Below, one piece after another: positions 15,165 to 23,219 of a stretch of DNA of 23,221 nucleotides (positions are counted from its first letter, which is position 1; every line of letters begins with the position of its first letter). This stretch comes from SVFI01 sp045643145 (GTDB lineage: Bacteria; Bacillota; Clostridia; Lachnospirales; Lachnospiraceae): positions 1 through 23,221 of the forward strand of contig JAZUKG010000029.1 of assembly GCA_045643145.1 (NCBI GenBank), written 5' to 3'. A program made the position numbers and the translations under genes. The notes under the pieces were generated by a model. It did no database searches, was not told the DNA's origin, and was given only the letters and a program-made list of their open reading frames with translations.

Positions 15165-15647
15165 TTATTTTACCGGTTTTACTCCGGCTTTTTCTTTTGC
15201 AATATCCATTGCTCTCTGGAATGCATTTTTTTTCTTTTCAGGTTCTTTAGAAGCCTTGTTATCATGACGAATTCCTTTGACATCTACGATGTAGATACCA
15301 CTGATAGAAGCTTTCACTTCTTTCTTTACAGGAATCTTATCAAAGATTGCTTCATCACTAACTAATGAAACGATTTGTGGTCCGATTTTTGCTTTGACAA
15401 TCGGGAGCTTAGAAGAACGAAGAAGCTTTGGTGTCTGGTCGATTACCGCCTGAGGCAGCCCTGAATCTTTCATCTTCATTCGCTTTTTATCGATAACAAG
15501 AATGGAAACGGTCTGTTTCATTGCCTGCATCTGTTCCTGCTGCTCTGCCTGTCTCGTCTGAGCCTTCTTACCTACAAAGTATAATACCACAACAGCGATA
15601 ATTAACACTAATGTGATGCACAATAAGACAATAGTGAGTGTGCTCAT
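15165..15647 (-). CDS. Membrane-anchored hypothetical protein
   Basis: The product is 160 aa. ATG 15647 follows GGAGG on the minus strand. An N-terminal helix (about residues 4-26) is followed by a short Gln-rich coiled stretch (QTRQAEQQEQMQAMKQ). Then comes a compact basic domain with KKRMKMKDSGLPQAVIDQTPKLL and LPIVKAKIGPQIVSLVSDEAIFDKIPVKKEVKASISGIYI, and a Lys-rich tail. One helix plus a cytoplasmic basic domain gives a YajC-like outline, but I see no YajC signature and give no name. It has its own promoter, divergent from the foldase operon. Confidence 0.7.
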   Translation of the reverse strand: MSTLTIVLLCITLVLIIAVVVLYFVGKKAQTRQAEQQEQMQAMKQTVSILVIDKKRMKMKDSGLPQAVIDQTPKLLRSSKLPIVKAKIGPQIVSLVSDEAIFDKIPVKKEVKASISGIYIVDVKGIRHDNKASKEPEKKKNAFQRAMDIAKEKAGVKPVK

Positions 15648-15692
15648 AAGTTTCCTCCGATATTTTATTTTCTTGATTTTTCCAACGAGACG

Positions 15693-15721
15693 ATTATAGC
15701 ATTCTTTTTTATATATAGCAA
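15693..15721 (-). promoter_or_regulatory. SigA-type promoter of the minus-strand gene at 15165-15647
   Basis: On the minus strand, TTGCTA (15721-15716) and TATAAT (15698-15693) are separated by 17 bases. Start of transcription is expected near 15686, about 40 bases before the ATG. Confidence 0.65.
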
Positions 15722-15791
15722 GTTAGACAAACTTCACTTTTTGAAAAAACAGTGAATTTTAAGTGAAATGCTTTTTATTGATTGCAAAATA

Positions 15792-15800
15792 TGTTATAAA
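15792..15800 (+). promoter_or_regulatory. Extended -10 promoter of the foldase operon
   Basis: TGT followed by TATAAA (15792-15800) is an extended -10 box. The -35 position 17 bases upstream reads TTTTTA and is weak, as is common with extended -10 promoters. The start would be near 15807, about 39 bases before the gene. Confidence 0.5.
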
Positions 15801-15845
15801 AGAAATGTATGTTTTTATGAAATAGAAGAACTATAGGAGATTATT

Positions 15846-17006
15846 ATGAAAAAGAAATTTTTAGCTGCGTTATTGGCAGTCAGTATGGTAGCCAGTCTGT
15901 GTGCATGCGGAAATCAGACAGAAACAACAGGAGATTCACAGGCTACTGAAACTACTACAAATGCAAACAAGAAATCAACCAAAGATTATAATGCACAGGA
16001 ATACGTAACAGTTGGCGCACTTGAGAACTTAACCGCAAACACAGATGTATATACCTTTACAGATGCCGATGTAGAAAAAGAAGTTATGGCTCAGATTAAT
16101 TACTACATTGAATATATGGATTTATACAACTATTCTCCTTCTGATAAACAGACAGTAGAAACCGGTGATGTGGTAAATATGAACTATAAGGGTGTAAAGG
16201 ACGGAGAAGCATTCCAGGGCGGAACTGCTGAAGGAGCACATCTTAAAATCGGTTCCGGTAAATTTATTCCGGGCTTTGAAGACGGATTAATCGGTCACAA
16301 TGTAGGTGACAGCTTTGATCTTCCGCTTACTTTCCCTGAGGAATATCAGATGCCTGATTTAGCAGGACAGGATGTTGTATTTACAGTTTCTATCAATTCC
16401 ATTGATACACCAAGTGATCCTGAAATCACTCCTGAACTTATCCAGGGAATGGGTATGAACTATAATTCATTAGAAGAATATCTCGCAGATGTAAAGAGCT
16501 ATATGCAAAAGAGCTGCGATGACAGAAATAAAAGTGCAAAGGCATCTGCTGCATGGGATGTTGTTTATCCTCTTTGTGAAGTAAAGGATGCACCTCAGGA
16601 AATGGTAGATGATGCACTGGCAACCTTAAAAGAAAACATTCAGTCATATGCAGATTATTACGGAGTTTCTATGGATGAGTTCATTGAACAGAACATGGAA
16701 ATGACCAAGGAAGACTTTGAAAAAGATGCATTGGAAACAGCACAGGATGCTGCCAAGGAAAAATTAGCGATTGCAGCGATTGCCAAGAAAGCAGGAATTG
16801 AAGTAACAGATGCGGATGTTCAGGCAACCGCAGAAGCAGAATATGCCAGCAACAACTATGAATCAGCAGAAGCTATGCTGGCAGCAATCGGAGAAGGTTC
16901 ATATTATGATTATCTTCTTTCTGAAAAGGTAAATGACTACTTAATCGGCATCGTTTCCTTTACAGAAAATGCACCGATTTCTATGTTTGAAGAAACACAA
17001 CAGTAA
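15846..17006 (+). CDS. Extracytoplasmic lipoprotein foldase: FKBP-type PPIase with trigger-factor-like C-terminus
   Basis: The product is 386 aa. The signal peptide ends in a lipobox SLCAC with Cys21. A Thr-rich linker follows. Residues of about 105-187 form an FKBP domain (TGDVVNMNYKGVKDGEAFQGG, LKIGSGKFIPGFEDGLIGHNVGD, FPEEY...LAGQDVVFTVSINSI). From about 190 to 380 a helical region resembles the C-terminal chaperone arms of trigger factor. The N-terminal ribosome-binding domain of Tig, with its GFRxGxxP loop, is absent and replaced by the lipoprotein leader. It should help proteins fold outside the membrane. Annotation pipelines tend to call such proteins trigger factor. The wall hydrolase gene starts 24 bases downstream and may be a client. 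Confidence 0.85.
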   Translation: MKKKFLAALLAVSMVASLCACGNQTETTGDSQATETTTNANKKSTKDYNAQEYVTVGALENLTANTDVYTFTDADVEKEVMAQINYYIEYMDLYNYSPSDKQTVETGDVVNMNYKGVKDGEAFQGGTAEGAHLKIGSGKFIPGFEDGLIGHNVGDSFDLPLTFPEEYQMPDLAGQDVVFTVSINSIDTPSDPEITPELIQGMGMNYNSLEEYLADVKSYMQKSCDDRNKSAKASAAWDVVYPLCEVKDAPQEMVDDALATLKENIQSYADYYGVSMDEFIEQNMEMTKEDFEKDALETAQDAAKEKLAIAAIAKKAGIEVTDADVQATAEAEYASNNYESAEAMLAAIGEGSYYDYLLSEKVNDYLIGIVSFTENAPISMFEETQQ

Positions 17007-17030
17007 AAAGTAATTAAGTGGTGAGTGGGT

Positions 17031-18257
17031 ATGCGAAAGAGAATCCTCTGTTTGATGCTATGCGTCAGCATGGCAGCGTCTCTTCCGTTTAGCGTAAAAG
17101 CGGTTTCTATCTCCAGCGTGAGAAAGGAACAGGAAAAGACAAAGAACAATTTAAGTAATCTGGAAAATGAAATATCAAATCTCGAGGACGAAAAACAGCA
17201 GGCAAATCAGCAGCTGGGAGAACTGGAGAATGAGCTGGTAGATATTCTTTCGAGTATTGAAATCTGTGAAGAAGAAATCGATATTAAAAAGAAAGAGATT
17301 GATGAAGCCAGAGATGAACTCATGGTATTACAGGGCCAGGAAAAAGAGCAGTATGACAACATGAAAAAGCGTGTGCGTTTCATGTATGAACAGGGCAGTA
17401 ATGCGTATTTACAGGTCCTTTTGGGTTCAGACGGATATGCAGACATGGTAAATAAAGCAGATTACATTGAAAAGCTTTATAGCTATGATCAGCAGCTTTT
17501 GGCAGATTATGTGGAAAGCAAAGAAGAGATGGCACATCTCAAGGTCAAGCTGGAAAACGAAGAGGCAGATTTAGAGGCTTGTAACTATGAGCTGGAACAG
17601 GAACAGGCAGCACTGGAAGAATTGGTAGAAGAAAAGAAAGAAACAGTGGCTGACTTTGCTGCGCAGTTATCTGCAGCCAAGAATAAAGTAGAAGATTACA
17701 AAAAAGAATTACAAAGACAGAACGAACAAATCAGACAGCTCGAAATTGCTGCTGAGCAGGAAAGAAAGCGTCAGGCAGCAGAAGCCAAAAGAAAGGCAGC
17801 AGCGGCAGCAGCGGCGGCTGCAAACGGTGATGGCGAAGGCACAACGGATGATGCGGATTACTCAAACTTTTCTGCAGGAGCAGGAGATACCATTGATGTA
17901 TCGGTAGGTTCCGGAACCGGTCAGCAGGTTGTAAACTATGCTTGTCAGTTTATCGGAAATCCATATGTATTTGGCGGAACCAGTCTGACCAACGGAACAG
18001 ACTGCTCGGGATTTACACAGGCAGTATATGCACATTTCGGTATTTCTATTCCGAGAGATTCCTTTAGTCAGAGAAGCTGCGGACAGGCTGTTGATTATGC
18101 ATCAGCCAGACCGGGAGATATTATTTGTTATGCCGGACATGTAGCGATTTACATGGGAGGCGGACAAATTGTTCATGCGAGTACCGAAAGAACAGGTATC
18201 ACAACAGGACCTGCTGCGTATCGTACCATTTTATCAGTTCGAAGAATTGTAAATTAA
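17031..18257 (+). CDS. Coiled-coil NlpC/P60 peptidoglycan hydrolase (PcsB/CwlO-like)
   Basis: The product is 408 aa. ATG 17031 (MRKRILCLMLCVSMAASLPFSVKA) gives a clean signal peptide of about 24 residues; an in-frame GTG at 17025 is too close to the weak GGTG site. Residues of about 28-275 form a long coiled coil ending in Lys/Ala repeats with a run of Ala, then a Gly/Asp/Ser linker. The catalytic domain (about 300-408) has C325 in GTDCSGF, H370 in GHVAIYMG and H382 in QIVHAS, the NlpC/P60 triad. In PcsB and CwlO, the coiled coil keeps the enzyme off until FtsEX acts, so a role in cell separation or elongation is likely. Confidence 0.9.
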   Translation: MRKRILCLMLCVSMAASLPFSVKAVSISSVRKEQEKTKNNLSNLENEISNLEDEKQQANQQLGELENELVDILSSIEICEEEIDIKKKEIDEARDELMVLQGQEKEQYDNMKKRVRFMYEQGSNAYLQVLLGSDGYADMVNKADYIEKLYSYDQQLLADYVESKEEMAHLKVKLENEEADLEACNYELEQEQAALEELVEEKKETVADFAAQLSAAKNKVEDYKKELQRQNEQIRQLEIAAEQERKRQAAEAKRKAAAAAAAAANGDGEGTTDDADYSNFSAGAGDTIDVSVGSGTGQQVVNYACQFIGNPYVFGGTSLTNGTDCSGFTQAVYAHFGISIPRDSFSQRSCGQAVDYASARPGDIICYAGHVAIYMGGGQIVHASTERTGITTGPAAYRTILSVRRIVN

Positions 18258-18269
18258 AGGTAAAGACTT

Positions 18270-18650
18270 ATGTTTGAAAAGAAAAGTGTGATTTACAATG
18301 AGAATATGGGTGTTTGCAGAGTAGAGGACATCACAAACCTGACCTTGAAAAAGGGAGATCCGATTACCTACTATGTACTCCGTTCTTTATATGAAAATGA
18401 TAAAGTTGCTTACATTCCTGTACAGGAACACAATGTGGTATTAAGAGAACTTATTACCAGAGAAGAAGCTTTAGAAAAAAAGAAAAAATGGCAGCAGGAG
18501 GAAACCGGTGAGGAAACTGCAAAAAAGGAGCAGGATACCATAAGCTGGAGAATCCAATATGAAATGATGGATACACTTCCGAAAGAAGAATGCCTTTTGT
18601 TATTTGAAAAAAGTGAAGTGGATTATGTTTTATCCCGGACAGAAGAATAA
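18270..18650 (+). CDS. Short CarD/CdnL-like protein
   Basis: The product is 126 aa. ATG 18270 follows AAAGGTAAAG and lies 12 bases after the hydrolase stop, so it is co-transcribed. Residues 1-70 match the RNA-polymerase-interacting, Tudor-like N-terminal domain of CarD (VIYNENMGVCRVEDI, YYVLRSLYENDKVAYIPV, LRELITREEALE). The usual C-terminal DNA-binding helical domain of CarD (total about 160 aa) is shortened to a charged Lys/Glu helix and a helical tail. It probably binds the polymerase beta subunit, but a promoter-stabilising role is only inferred. Confidence 0.75.
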   Translation: MFEKKSVIYNENMGVCRVEDITNLTLKKGDPITYYVLRSLYENDKVAYIPVQEHNVVLRELITREEALEKKKKWQQEETGEETAKKEQDTISWRIQYEMMDTLPKEECLLLFEKSEVDYVLSRTEE

Positions 18651-18678
18651 GAAATAACAATTTGAGTAAGAATAAAAG

Positions 18679-18707
18679 AAAAGACGATGCTTGGCATCGT
18701 CTTTTTT
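18679..18707. terminator. Bidirectional Rho-independent terminator
   Basis: AAAAGACGATGC (18679-18690) pairs perfectly with GCATCGTCTTTT (18694-18705) around TTG and runs into more T. The A-rich left arm serves the minus-strand DUF624 gene. It separates convergent genes. Confidence 0.9.
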
Positions 18708-18720
18708 AGTGTTATTCTTT

Positions 18721-19359
18721 TTACTTGTCTTCTGACTGCTGCATTACCTTTGCAAAAATACGCTGTAAATACAAAGAGATAAGATATGCAAGAGCTGCAC
18801 ATCCGATAAACATTCCGATACTCAGTACCATAAAGAAGGAATAAGAAGTACGGAAGGCTAAATACACGATTACAATGTGAATTACAATGATAAAAATGGT
18901 AACCGGTGCGTTGGATACGCTGAGCAGCACCGCATTTTTAACAGTTGTCTTTGTATCATTTTGAAAATTTGATAAAAGCGGAAATGCATAAATAATAATA
19001 GAAACAACAATAAATATCATAATCCAAACAGGAACCTGCAAAAGATTGTATGCCGGATCGATGATTCGATAAATGACATATAAATCTGCAGAGAAAAAGG
19101 CTAAAATCACCAAAAGGATGAGCCAAAGCGGAGTTGCCTGCTTGAAGTTTTCTCTAAATGCTTTCCAATAACCTTTTACGATATACGGCTCATCACCGTC
19201 TACCAGTTTCAGGGTAATTCGATACAGAGCTGAAAGCGCAGCACCGATTGTAAAAATTGGAAGACAAGAGATAAAAAACATGACGTTTAAGAATATCAAA
19301 TCACACAATTTTGATAAAAAACGCATGACCGGATTATCCGGTGAAAAGAACTGATTCAT
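18721..19359 (-). CDS. DUF624 (YesL-type) membrane protein
   Basis: The product is 212 aa. The start at 19359 (MNQFFSPDNPVMRFLSK) follows TGGAGG on the minus strand; the longer open frame to 19452 has no site and is not family-like. Five to six hydrophobic helices are visible, with the typical DUF624 opening (F....NPVMRFLSKLCDLIFLNVMFFISCLPIFTIGAALSALY) and the conserved WKAFRENFKQAT loop. YesL proteins are encoded beside sugar ABC transporter genes, and here it diverges from one. Its role in transport or its control is unknown. Confidence 0.85.
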   Translation of the reverse strand: MNQFFSPDNPVMRFLSKLCDLIFLNVMFFISCLPIFTIGAALSALYRITLKLVDGDEPYIVKGYWKAFRENFKQATPLWLILLVILAFFSADLYVIYRIIDPAYNLLQVPVWIMIFIVVSIIIYAFPLLSNFQNDTKTTVKNAVLLSVSNAPVTIFIIVIHIVIVYLAFRTSYSFFMVLSIGMFIGCAALAYLISLYLQRIFAKVMQQSEDK

Positions 19360-19528
19360 AGATAATGCCTCCAAAAATAATATAATATGCAATTGTGATA
19401 TAATTATACAAAAAAAAGCGAAAAAATGATACAATGTCGTGAAAAGAAGCAATTACTGTACGAAGTAAAGCAATTTTTGTAAAGTATAAAAAAGTAAAAT
19501 ATGTATAATAGTAATAAGGATTTCTGAT

Positions 19529-19559
19529 TATCCCTTTGTCAAAAATTCACAAAAGGATA
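19529..19559 (+). promoter_or_regulatory. Hairpin in the leader of the sugar-binding protein gene
   Basis: TATCCCTTTGT (19529-19539) pairs with ACAAAAGGATA (19549-19559), 10 of 11, around a 9-nt loop. A TATAAT (19504-19509) upstream is a likely -10 box, but no good -35 stands at 17 bases. No clear CcpA (cre) site was recognised. The hairpin may stabilise the abundant transcript. Nothing else was seen in 19360-19612. Confidence 0.4.
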
Positions 19560-19612
19560 GTGAGAGAACTGAATACTTATTTTCTAACATTTTTAGAGGA
19601 GGAAGAAAAAGA

Positions 19613-21055
19613 ATGAAAAAGAAAGTATTAAGCGTATTACTTTCAACAGCAATGGTAACTTCTTTATTAGTTGGATGTGGCTCAACAGCAGAAGCTCCAA
19701 AGGAAGAAGCACCAGCAACTGAAGAAAAAACAGAAGAAGCAGCTCCAGCAGATGACGCTGAAGCAGAAGCACCTGCAGAAGAAGAAGCAGCAGCTCCAGC
19801 AGCAGGCGGAACAATTAACGTATGGTCATTCACAGACGAAGTTCCAGGAATGATCCAGAAGTACATTGATGAACATCCAGATTTCGGATATGACATCAAC
19901 ACAACAATCATCGCTACAACAGATGGTGCTTATCAGCCAGCTCTTGACCAGGCACTTGCAGCAGGTGGAGCAGATGCACCAGATATCTACTGTGCAGAAG
20001 CAGCATTCATCTTAAAGTATGCACAGGGTGATGCAAGCGGATATGCTTGTCCTTACGAAGATCTCGGAATCGACGTATCAGCTAAATTAGCAGAAGCAGA
20101 TATCGCACAGTACACTGTAGATATCGGAACAAACGCAGATGGTAAGTTAGTAGGTTTAGGATACCAGGCAACAGGTGGAGCATTCATCTACCGTCGTTCA
20201 ATCGCACAGGATACATGGGGAACAGATGATCCTTCAGAAATCGCAGCAAAGATTGGACCAGGTTGGGATAAGTTCTTTGCAGCAGCAGAAGAATTAAAAG
20301 CAAAAGGATACGGAATCGTATCTGGTGACGGAGATATCTGGCACGCAGTAGAAAACAGCTCAGATGCTGGTTGGATTGTAGACGGAAAGTTAACAATCGA
20401 TCCAAAGAGAGAAGAGTTCCTTGATCTTTCAATGAAGCTCAAAGAAAACGGATATCACAATGATACACAGGACTGGCAGGATGCATGGTTTGCAGATATG
20501 AAGGGTGAAGGCGCACAGCAGATCCTTGGATTCTTCGGACCAGCTTGGCTTGTAAACTACACATTAGCACCTAACTGTGGTGGATCTGCAGTAGGCGAAG
20601 GAACATACGGTGACTGGGCAGTATGTGAACCACCAATCGGTTTCTTCTGGGGTGGTACATGGGTACTTGCTAACAAAGATTCAGAAAAGAAAGAAGCAGT
20701 TGGAAAGATCATCGAATGGATCACACTTGATAGTTCAGAAGACGGCTTACAGTATAAGTGGGCAAATGGTACACTTAACGGCGAAGGCGGAACAAAAGAC
20801 GCTGTAGCATCAGGAACAGTAATGAGCAAGTCAGACGGATCATTAGATTTCCTTGGCGGACAGAACATGTTCGAAGCATTTGTACCAGCTAACCAGTTTG
20901 CAAATGGTAAGAACCTTACACAGTACGACGAATCAATCAACACATTCTGGAGAGATCAGGTACGTCAGTACACAGCAGGTGAAAAGAGCCGTGATCAGGC
21001 AATCGCTGACTTCAAGCAGAACGTAGCAGACAACCTTGACGTAATCGTAGAATAA
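19613..21055 (+). CDS. Carbohydrate ABC transporter substrate-binding lipoprotein (CUT1)
   Basis: The product is 480 aa. ATG 19613 follows AGAGGAGG, a very strong site. The signal peptide ends in LLVGC with Cys22. An Ala/Glu/Pro-rich tether (about 23-64) is followed by the binding domain starting GGTINVWSFTDEVPGMIQKYIDEHP, typical of family 1 extracellular sugar-binding proteins. Later blocks include PDIYCAEAAFILKYA, GLGYQATGGAFIYRRSIA and GFFWGGTWVLANKDSEKKEA. Codon use is strongly restricted to preferred A-ending codons (GCA, GGA, ACA, CCA), a sign of high expression. The sugar is not readable. Permease genes follow after a terminator-containing gap. Confidence 0.92.
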   Translation: MKKKVLSVLLSTAMVTSLLVGCGSTAEAPKEEAPATEEKTEEAAPADDAEAEAPAEEEAAAPAAGGTINVWSFTDEVPGMIQKYIDEHPDFGYDINTTIIATTDGAYQPALDQALAAGGADAPDIYCAEAAFILKYAQGDASGYACPYEDLGIDVSAKLAEADIAQYTVDIGTNADGKLVGLGYQATGGAFIYRRSIAQDTWGTDDPSEIAAKIGPGWDKFFAAAEELKAKGYGIVSGDGDIWHAVENSSDAGWIVDGKLTIDPKREEFLDLSMKLKENGYHNDTQDWQDAWFADMKGEGAQQILGFFGPAWLVNYTLAPNCGGSAVGEGTYGDWAVCEPPIGFFWGGTWVLANKDSEKKEAVGKIIEWITLDSSEDGLQYKWANGTLNGEGGTKDAVASGTVMSKSDGSLDFLGGQNMFEAFVPANQFANGKNLTQYDESINTFWRDQVRQYTAGEKSRDQAIADFKQNVADNLDVIVE

Positions 21056-21097
21056 TCTATAGATTGATAGGAAGTCGAAAGACAAAAGAATAAAGCA

Positions 21098-21134
21098 GGG
21101 GTGGAGCGAGGCTTCGCTCTACCCCCTTTTTTTT
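21098..21134 (+). terminator. Terminator/attenuator between binding-protein and permease genes
   Basis: GGGGTGGAGCGA (21098-21109) pairs with TCGCTCTACCCC (21114-21125), 11 Watson-Crick and one G-U, loop GGCT, followed by T8 at 21127-21134. In binding-protein operons such a site lowers permease relative to binding-protein mRNA. Confidence 0.9.
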
Positions 21135-21300
21135 ACCACGACCTTGTGTCGGGGGGCCTTGCCGGCAGTGCAATCAAAAGAATTGCTCCGGCAGCAATTC
21201 TTTCCTTGTTTCCTAAAATAAGGGAAGATAAGGGAAAAAAGCCTGGATTCCGGGCAAAAAAATGGAGTAAGAAATAAAAACTATAAGAGGGACGTAGTGT
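21135..21300 (+). other. Structured gap with alternative hairpins (including repeat copy 2)
   Basis: The 319-base gap 21056-21374 contains no gene. After the terminator it holds a GC-rich element whose 21161-21186 part matches 12634-12659. Two overlapping folds are possible: GCCGG/CCGGC (21161-21165 with 21188-21192) enclosing GCAAT/ATTGC, or AAAGAATTGC (21177-21186) with GCAATTCTTT (21194-21203), a perfect 10-bp stem. A third hairpin GCCTGG/CCGGGC with one T-G pair lies near 21241-21255 between A-runs. No convincing promoter was seen. Confidence 0.6.
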
Positions 21301-21330
21301 AAAGCAAAACAATCTAGAATCTTTGCACGG

Positions 21331-21366
21331 CCCCGATTGCTCAGCAATCGTGACAAGAAACGGAGG
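21331..21366 (+). repeat. CGATTGC hairpin before the permease ribosome site (divergent copy C)
   Basis: CGATTGC (21334-21340), loop TCA, GCAATCG (21344-21350) form a perfect 7-bp stem, preceded by GGCC as in copy B. GGAGG (21362-21366) follows after 11 bases. Position and stem core agree with the elements at 4437-4452 and 14370-14385, but the rest has diverged. Confidence 0.65.
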
Positions 21367-21374
21367 TGCTTCGG

Positions 21375-22355
21375 GTGAAAAACAAAAAGTTTAGCTATGC
21401 GAAATATGGTTACTTTTTCAGTATCCCATTTGCAGTTGCATTTTTGATTTTTTCATTCTATCCAATTATCTACACAGCAGTGATTGGATTTACGGATTTG
21501 AAAGGACTTGGAATGACATCGTTCCACATCTTAGATGATCCATTGAGAAACTTTAAGACGGTATTAAGCAATCCGTCCTTTATTACATCTCTTAAGAATA
21601 CAGTAATCATCTGGATTGCCAACTTTATACCACAGATTACCTTGGCATTATTATTAACAGCATGGTTTACAGATAAAAGATGTTCAATTAAGGGACAGGG
21701 ATTCTTTAAAGTAATCTTTTATATGCCAAACATTATTACAGCGGCAACAATCGCTATCTTGTTCAAGGCATTCTTTGACTATCCAATGAGTCCAATGAAT
21801 GACATTGTAACAACATTAGGAATTTCGGATCAGCCGATCCAGTTCTTATTATCAAAGACGACAGCGAAAGCAATCGTAGCATTCATCCAGTTCTGGATGT
21901 GGTATGGATATACAATGGTAATCCTTATTTCAGGTGTACTGGGTATCAGCCCTGAAATCTTTGAAGCAGCAGAAGTAGACGGTGCAAACCGAGTACAGAC
22001 TTTCTTCTTAATTACCATTCCAAATATTCAGACAATTCTTTTATTTACATTGGTAACAAGTTTGATTGGTGGTTTGAACATGTTCGATATTCCGAAGTTA
22101 TTCTTAATGGGTGGACCGGACAATGCAACATTAACTACCAGCGTATTTATATACAACCAGGCGTTCAGCGGAAGTTATATGTATAACAGAGCTGCAGCAG
22201 CAAGTATGGTAATGTTCGTACTGATTTGTGTATTATCATCCCTTACATTCTACCTGATGAGAGACAAAGATGAAGAGAAGTTAAGAAGACAGATCAAAGA
22301 ACAGGAAAAAGCAGCAAAAGCAAGAATGAAAGCTGCAGAGAAAGGAGAGGCATAA
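21375..22355 (+). CDS. Sugar ABC transporter permease, MalF/UgpA type
   Basis: The product is 326 aa. The start is GTG 21375, 8 bases after GGAGG (21362-21366); an upstream in-frame GTG (21366) overlaps the site. Six membrane helices are expected. The EAA loop that contacts the ATPase reads EIFEAAEVDGANRVQTFFLITIPNI, and the protein has the typical FYMPNIITAATIAILFKAFFDY and GGLNMFDIPKLFLMGGPDNAT segments. The C-terminus is a basic/acidic cytoplasmic tail (RRQIKEQEKAAKARMKAAEK). The second permease starts 3 bases after the stop, so translation is coupled. Confidence 0.92.
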   Translation: MKNKKFSYAKYGYFFSIPFAVAFLIFSFYPIIYTAVIGFTDLKGLGMTSFHILDDPLRNFKTVLSNPSFITSLKNTVIIWIANFIPQITLALLLTAWFTDKRCSIKGQGFFKVIFYMPNIITAATIAILFKAFFDYPMSPMNDIVTTLGISDQPIQFLLSKTTAKAIVAFIQFWMWYGYTMVILISGVLGISPEIFEAAEVDGANRVQTFFLITIPNIQTILLFTLVTSLIGGLNMFDIPKLFLMGGPDNATLTTSVFIYNQAFSGSYMYNRAAAASMVMFVLICVLSSLTFYLMRDKDEEKLRRQIKEQEKAAKARMKAAEKGEA

Positions 22356-22358
22356 GAA

Positions 22359-23219
22359 ATGGGAAGCAATACAAAAGTTTACTCATCTACAGGTGATAAG
22401 ATCATGCGTGTTGTCATTTATATCGTATGTATCCTGTTAGCTATTTTAAGTATCATGCCTTTCTGGATCATGATCGTAAATGCAACCAGATCAACCACAG
22501 AAATTCAGCAGCATGCGGTGGCATTTTTCCCATCGAAGTATATGATGAACAACTTAAAGATTCTGCTTGGAAAGAGCTTTAATCCTGCCAGAGGATTTAT
22601 GAACTCCATCATTATCTCAACCTGTTCAACAGCATGTAGCGTATATTTCTCAACTATGACAGCATACGGTTTAGTAGTATATGACTGGAAATTAAAAAGA
22701 CCATTCTTCAGCTTCATCATGGCAATCATGATGATTCCTGCACAGGTAACCATGATTGGTTTCTATCAGATGGTATATAAGATCCACATGACAAACAACC
22801 TGTTAATGCTTATTTTACCGGCAATCGCAGCACCATCCATGGTATTCTTCATGAGACAGTACATGCAGCCGGCATTATCACTTGAAATTATTCAGTCAGC
22901 ACGAATCGACGGAGCAAAAGAGTTTAGAATCTTTAACAGCATCGCGCTTCCAATCATGAAGCCTGCGATTGCAACCCAGGCAATTTTCTCATTCGTATCA
23001 AGCTGGAATAACTTATTCACACCATTGGTACTTTTAACAGACCAGGATAAGTACACAATGCCAATCATGGTATCTTTATTAAGAGGAGATATCTACAAGA
23101 CAGAGTACGGTTCAATCTACTTAGGATTATCATTAACTGTATTACCACTTATCTTTGTATACTTGATTTTATCAAAGTATATCATCGCTGGTGTGGCACT
23201 TGGTTCTGTAAAGGGTTAA
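22359..23219 (+). CDS. Sugar ABC transporter permease, MalG/UgpE type
   Basis: The product is 286 aa and complete, ending 2 bases before the window end. AAAGGAGAGG inside the previous gene is its ribosome site. Six helices are expected. The EAA loop reads SLEIIQSARIDGAKEFRIFNSIALPIMKPAI, and FVSSWNNLFTPLVLL is the classic MalG-type segment. Together with the other permease and binding protein it forms a CUT1 importer. No ATPase gene is present, so either it follows downstream or a shared MsmX/MsmK-type ATPase serves it. Confidence 0.93.
   Translation: MGSNTKVYSSTGDKIMRVVIYIVCILLAILSIMPFWIMIVNATRSTTEIQQHAVAFFPSKYMMNNLKILLGKSFNPARGFMNSIIISTCSTACSVYFSTMTAYGLVVYDWKLKRPFFSFIMAIMMIPAQVTMIGFYQMVYKIHMTNNLLMLILPAIAAPSMVFFMRQYMQPALSLEIIQSARIDGAKEFRIFNSIALPIMKPAIATQAIFSFVSSWNNLFTPLVLLTDQDKYTMPIMVSLLRGDIYKTEYGSIYLGLSLTVLPLIFVYLILSKYIIAGVALGSVKG

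Noticed and set aside
17790..17822. Alanine-codon run in the NlpC/P60 gene as a repeat or mobile signal
   Set aside because: It is a normal low-complexity hinge between the coiled coil and the catalytic domain.
19528..19911. Long minus-strand frames under the binding-protein gene
   Set aside because: They arise from the Ala/Glu/Pro-rich tether and skewed codon use of the + strand gene; they have no start site or family features.
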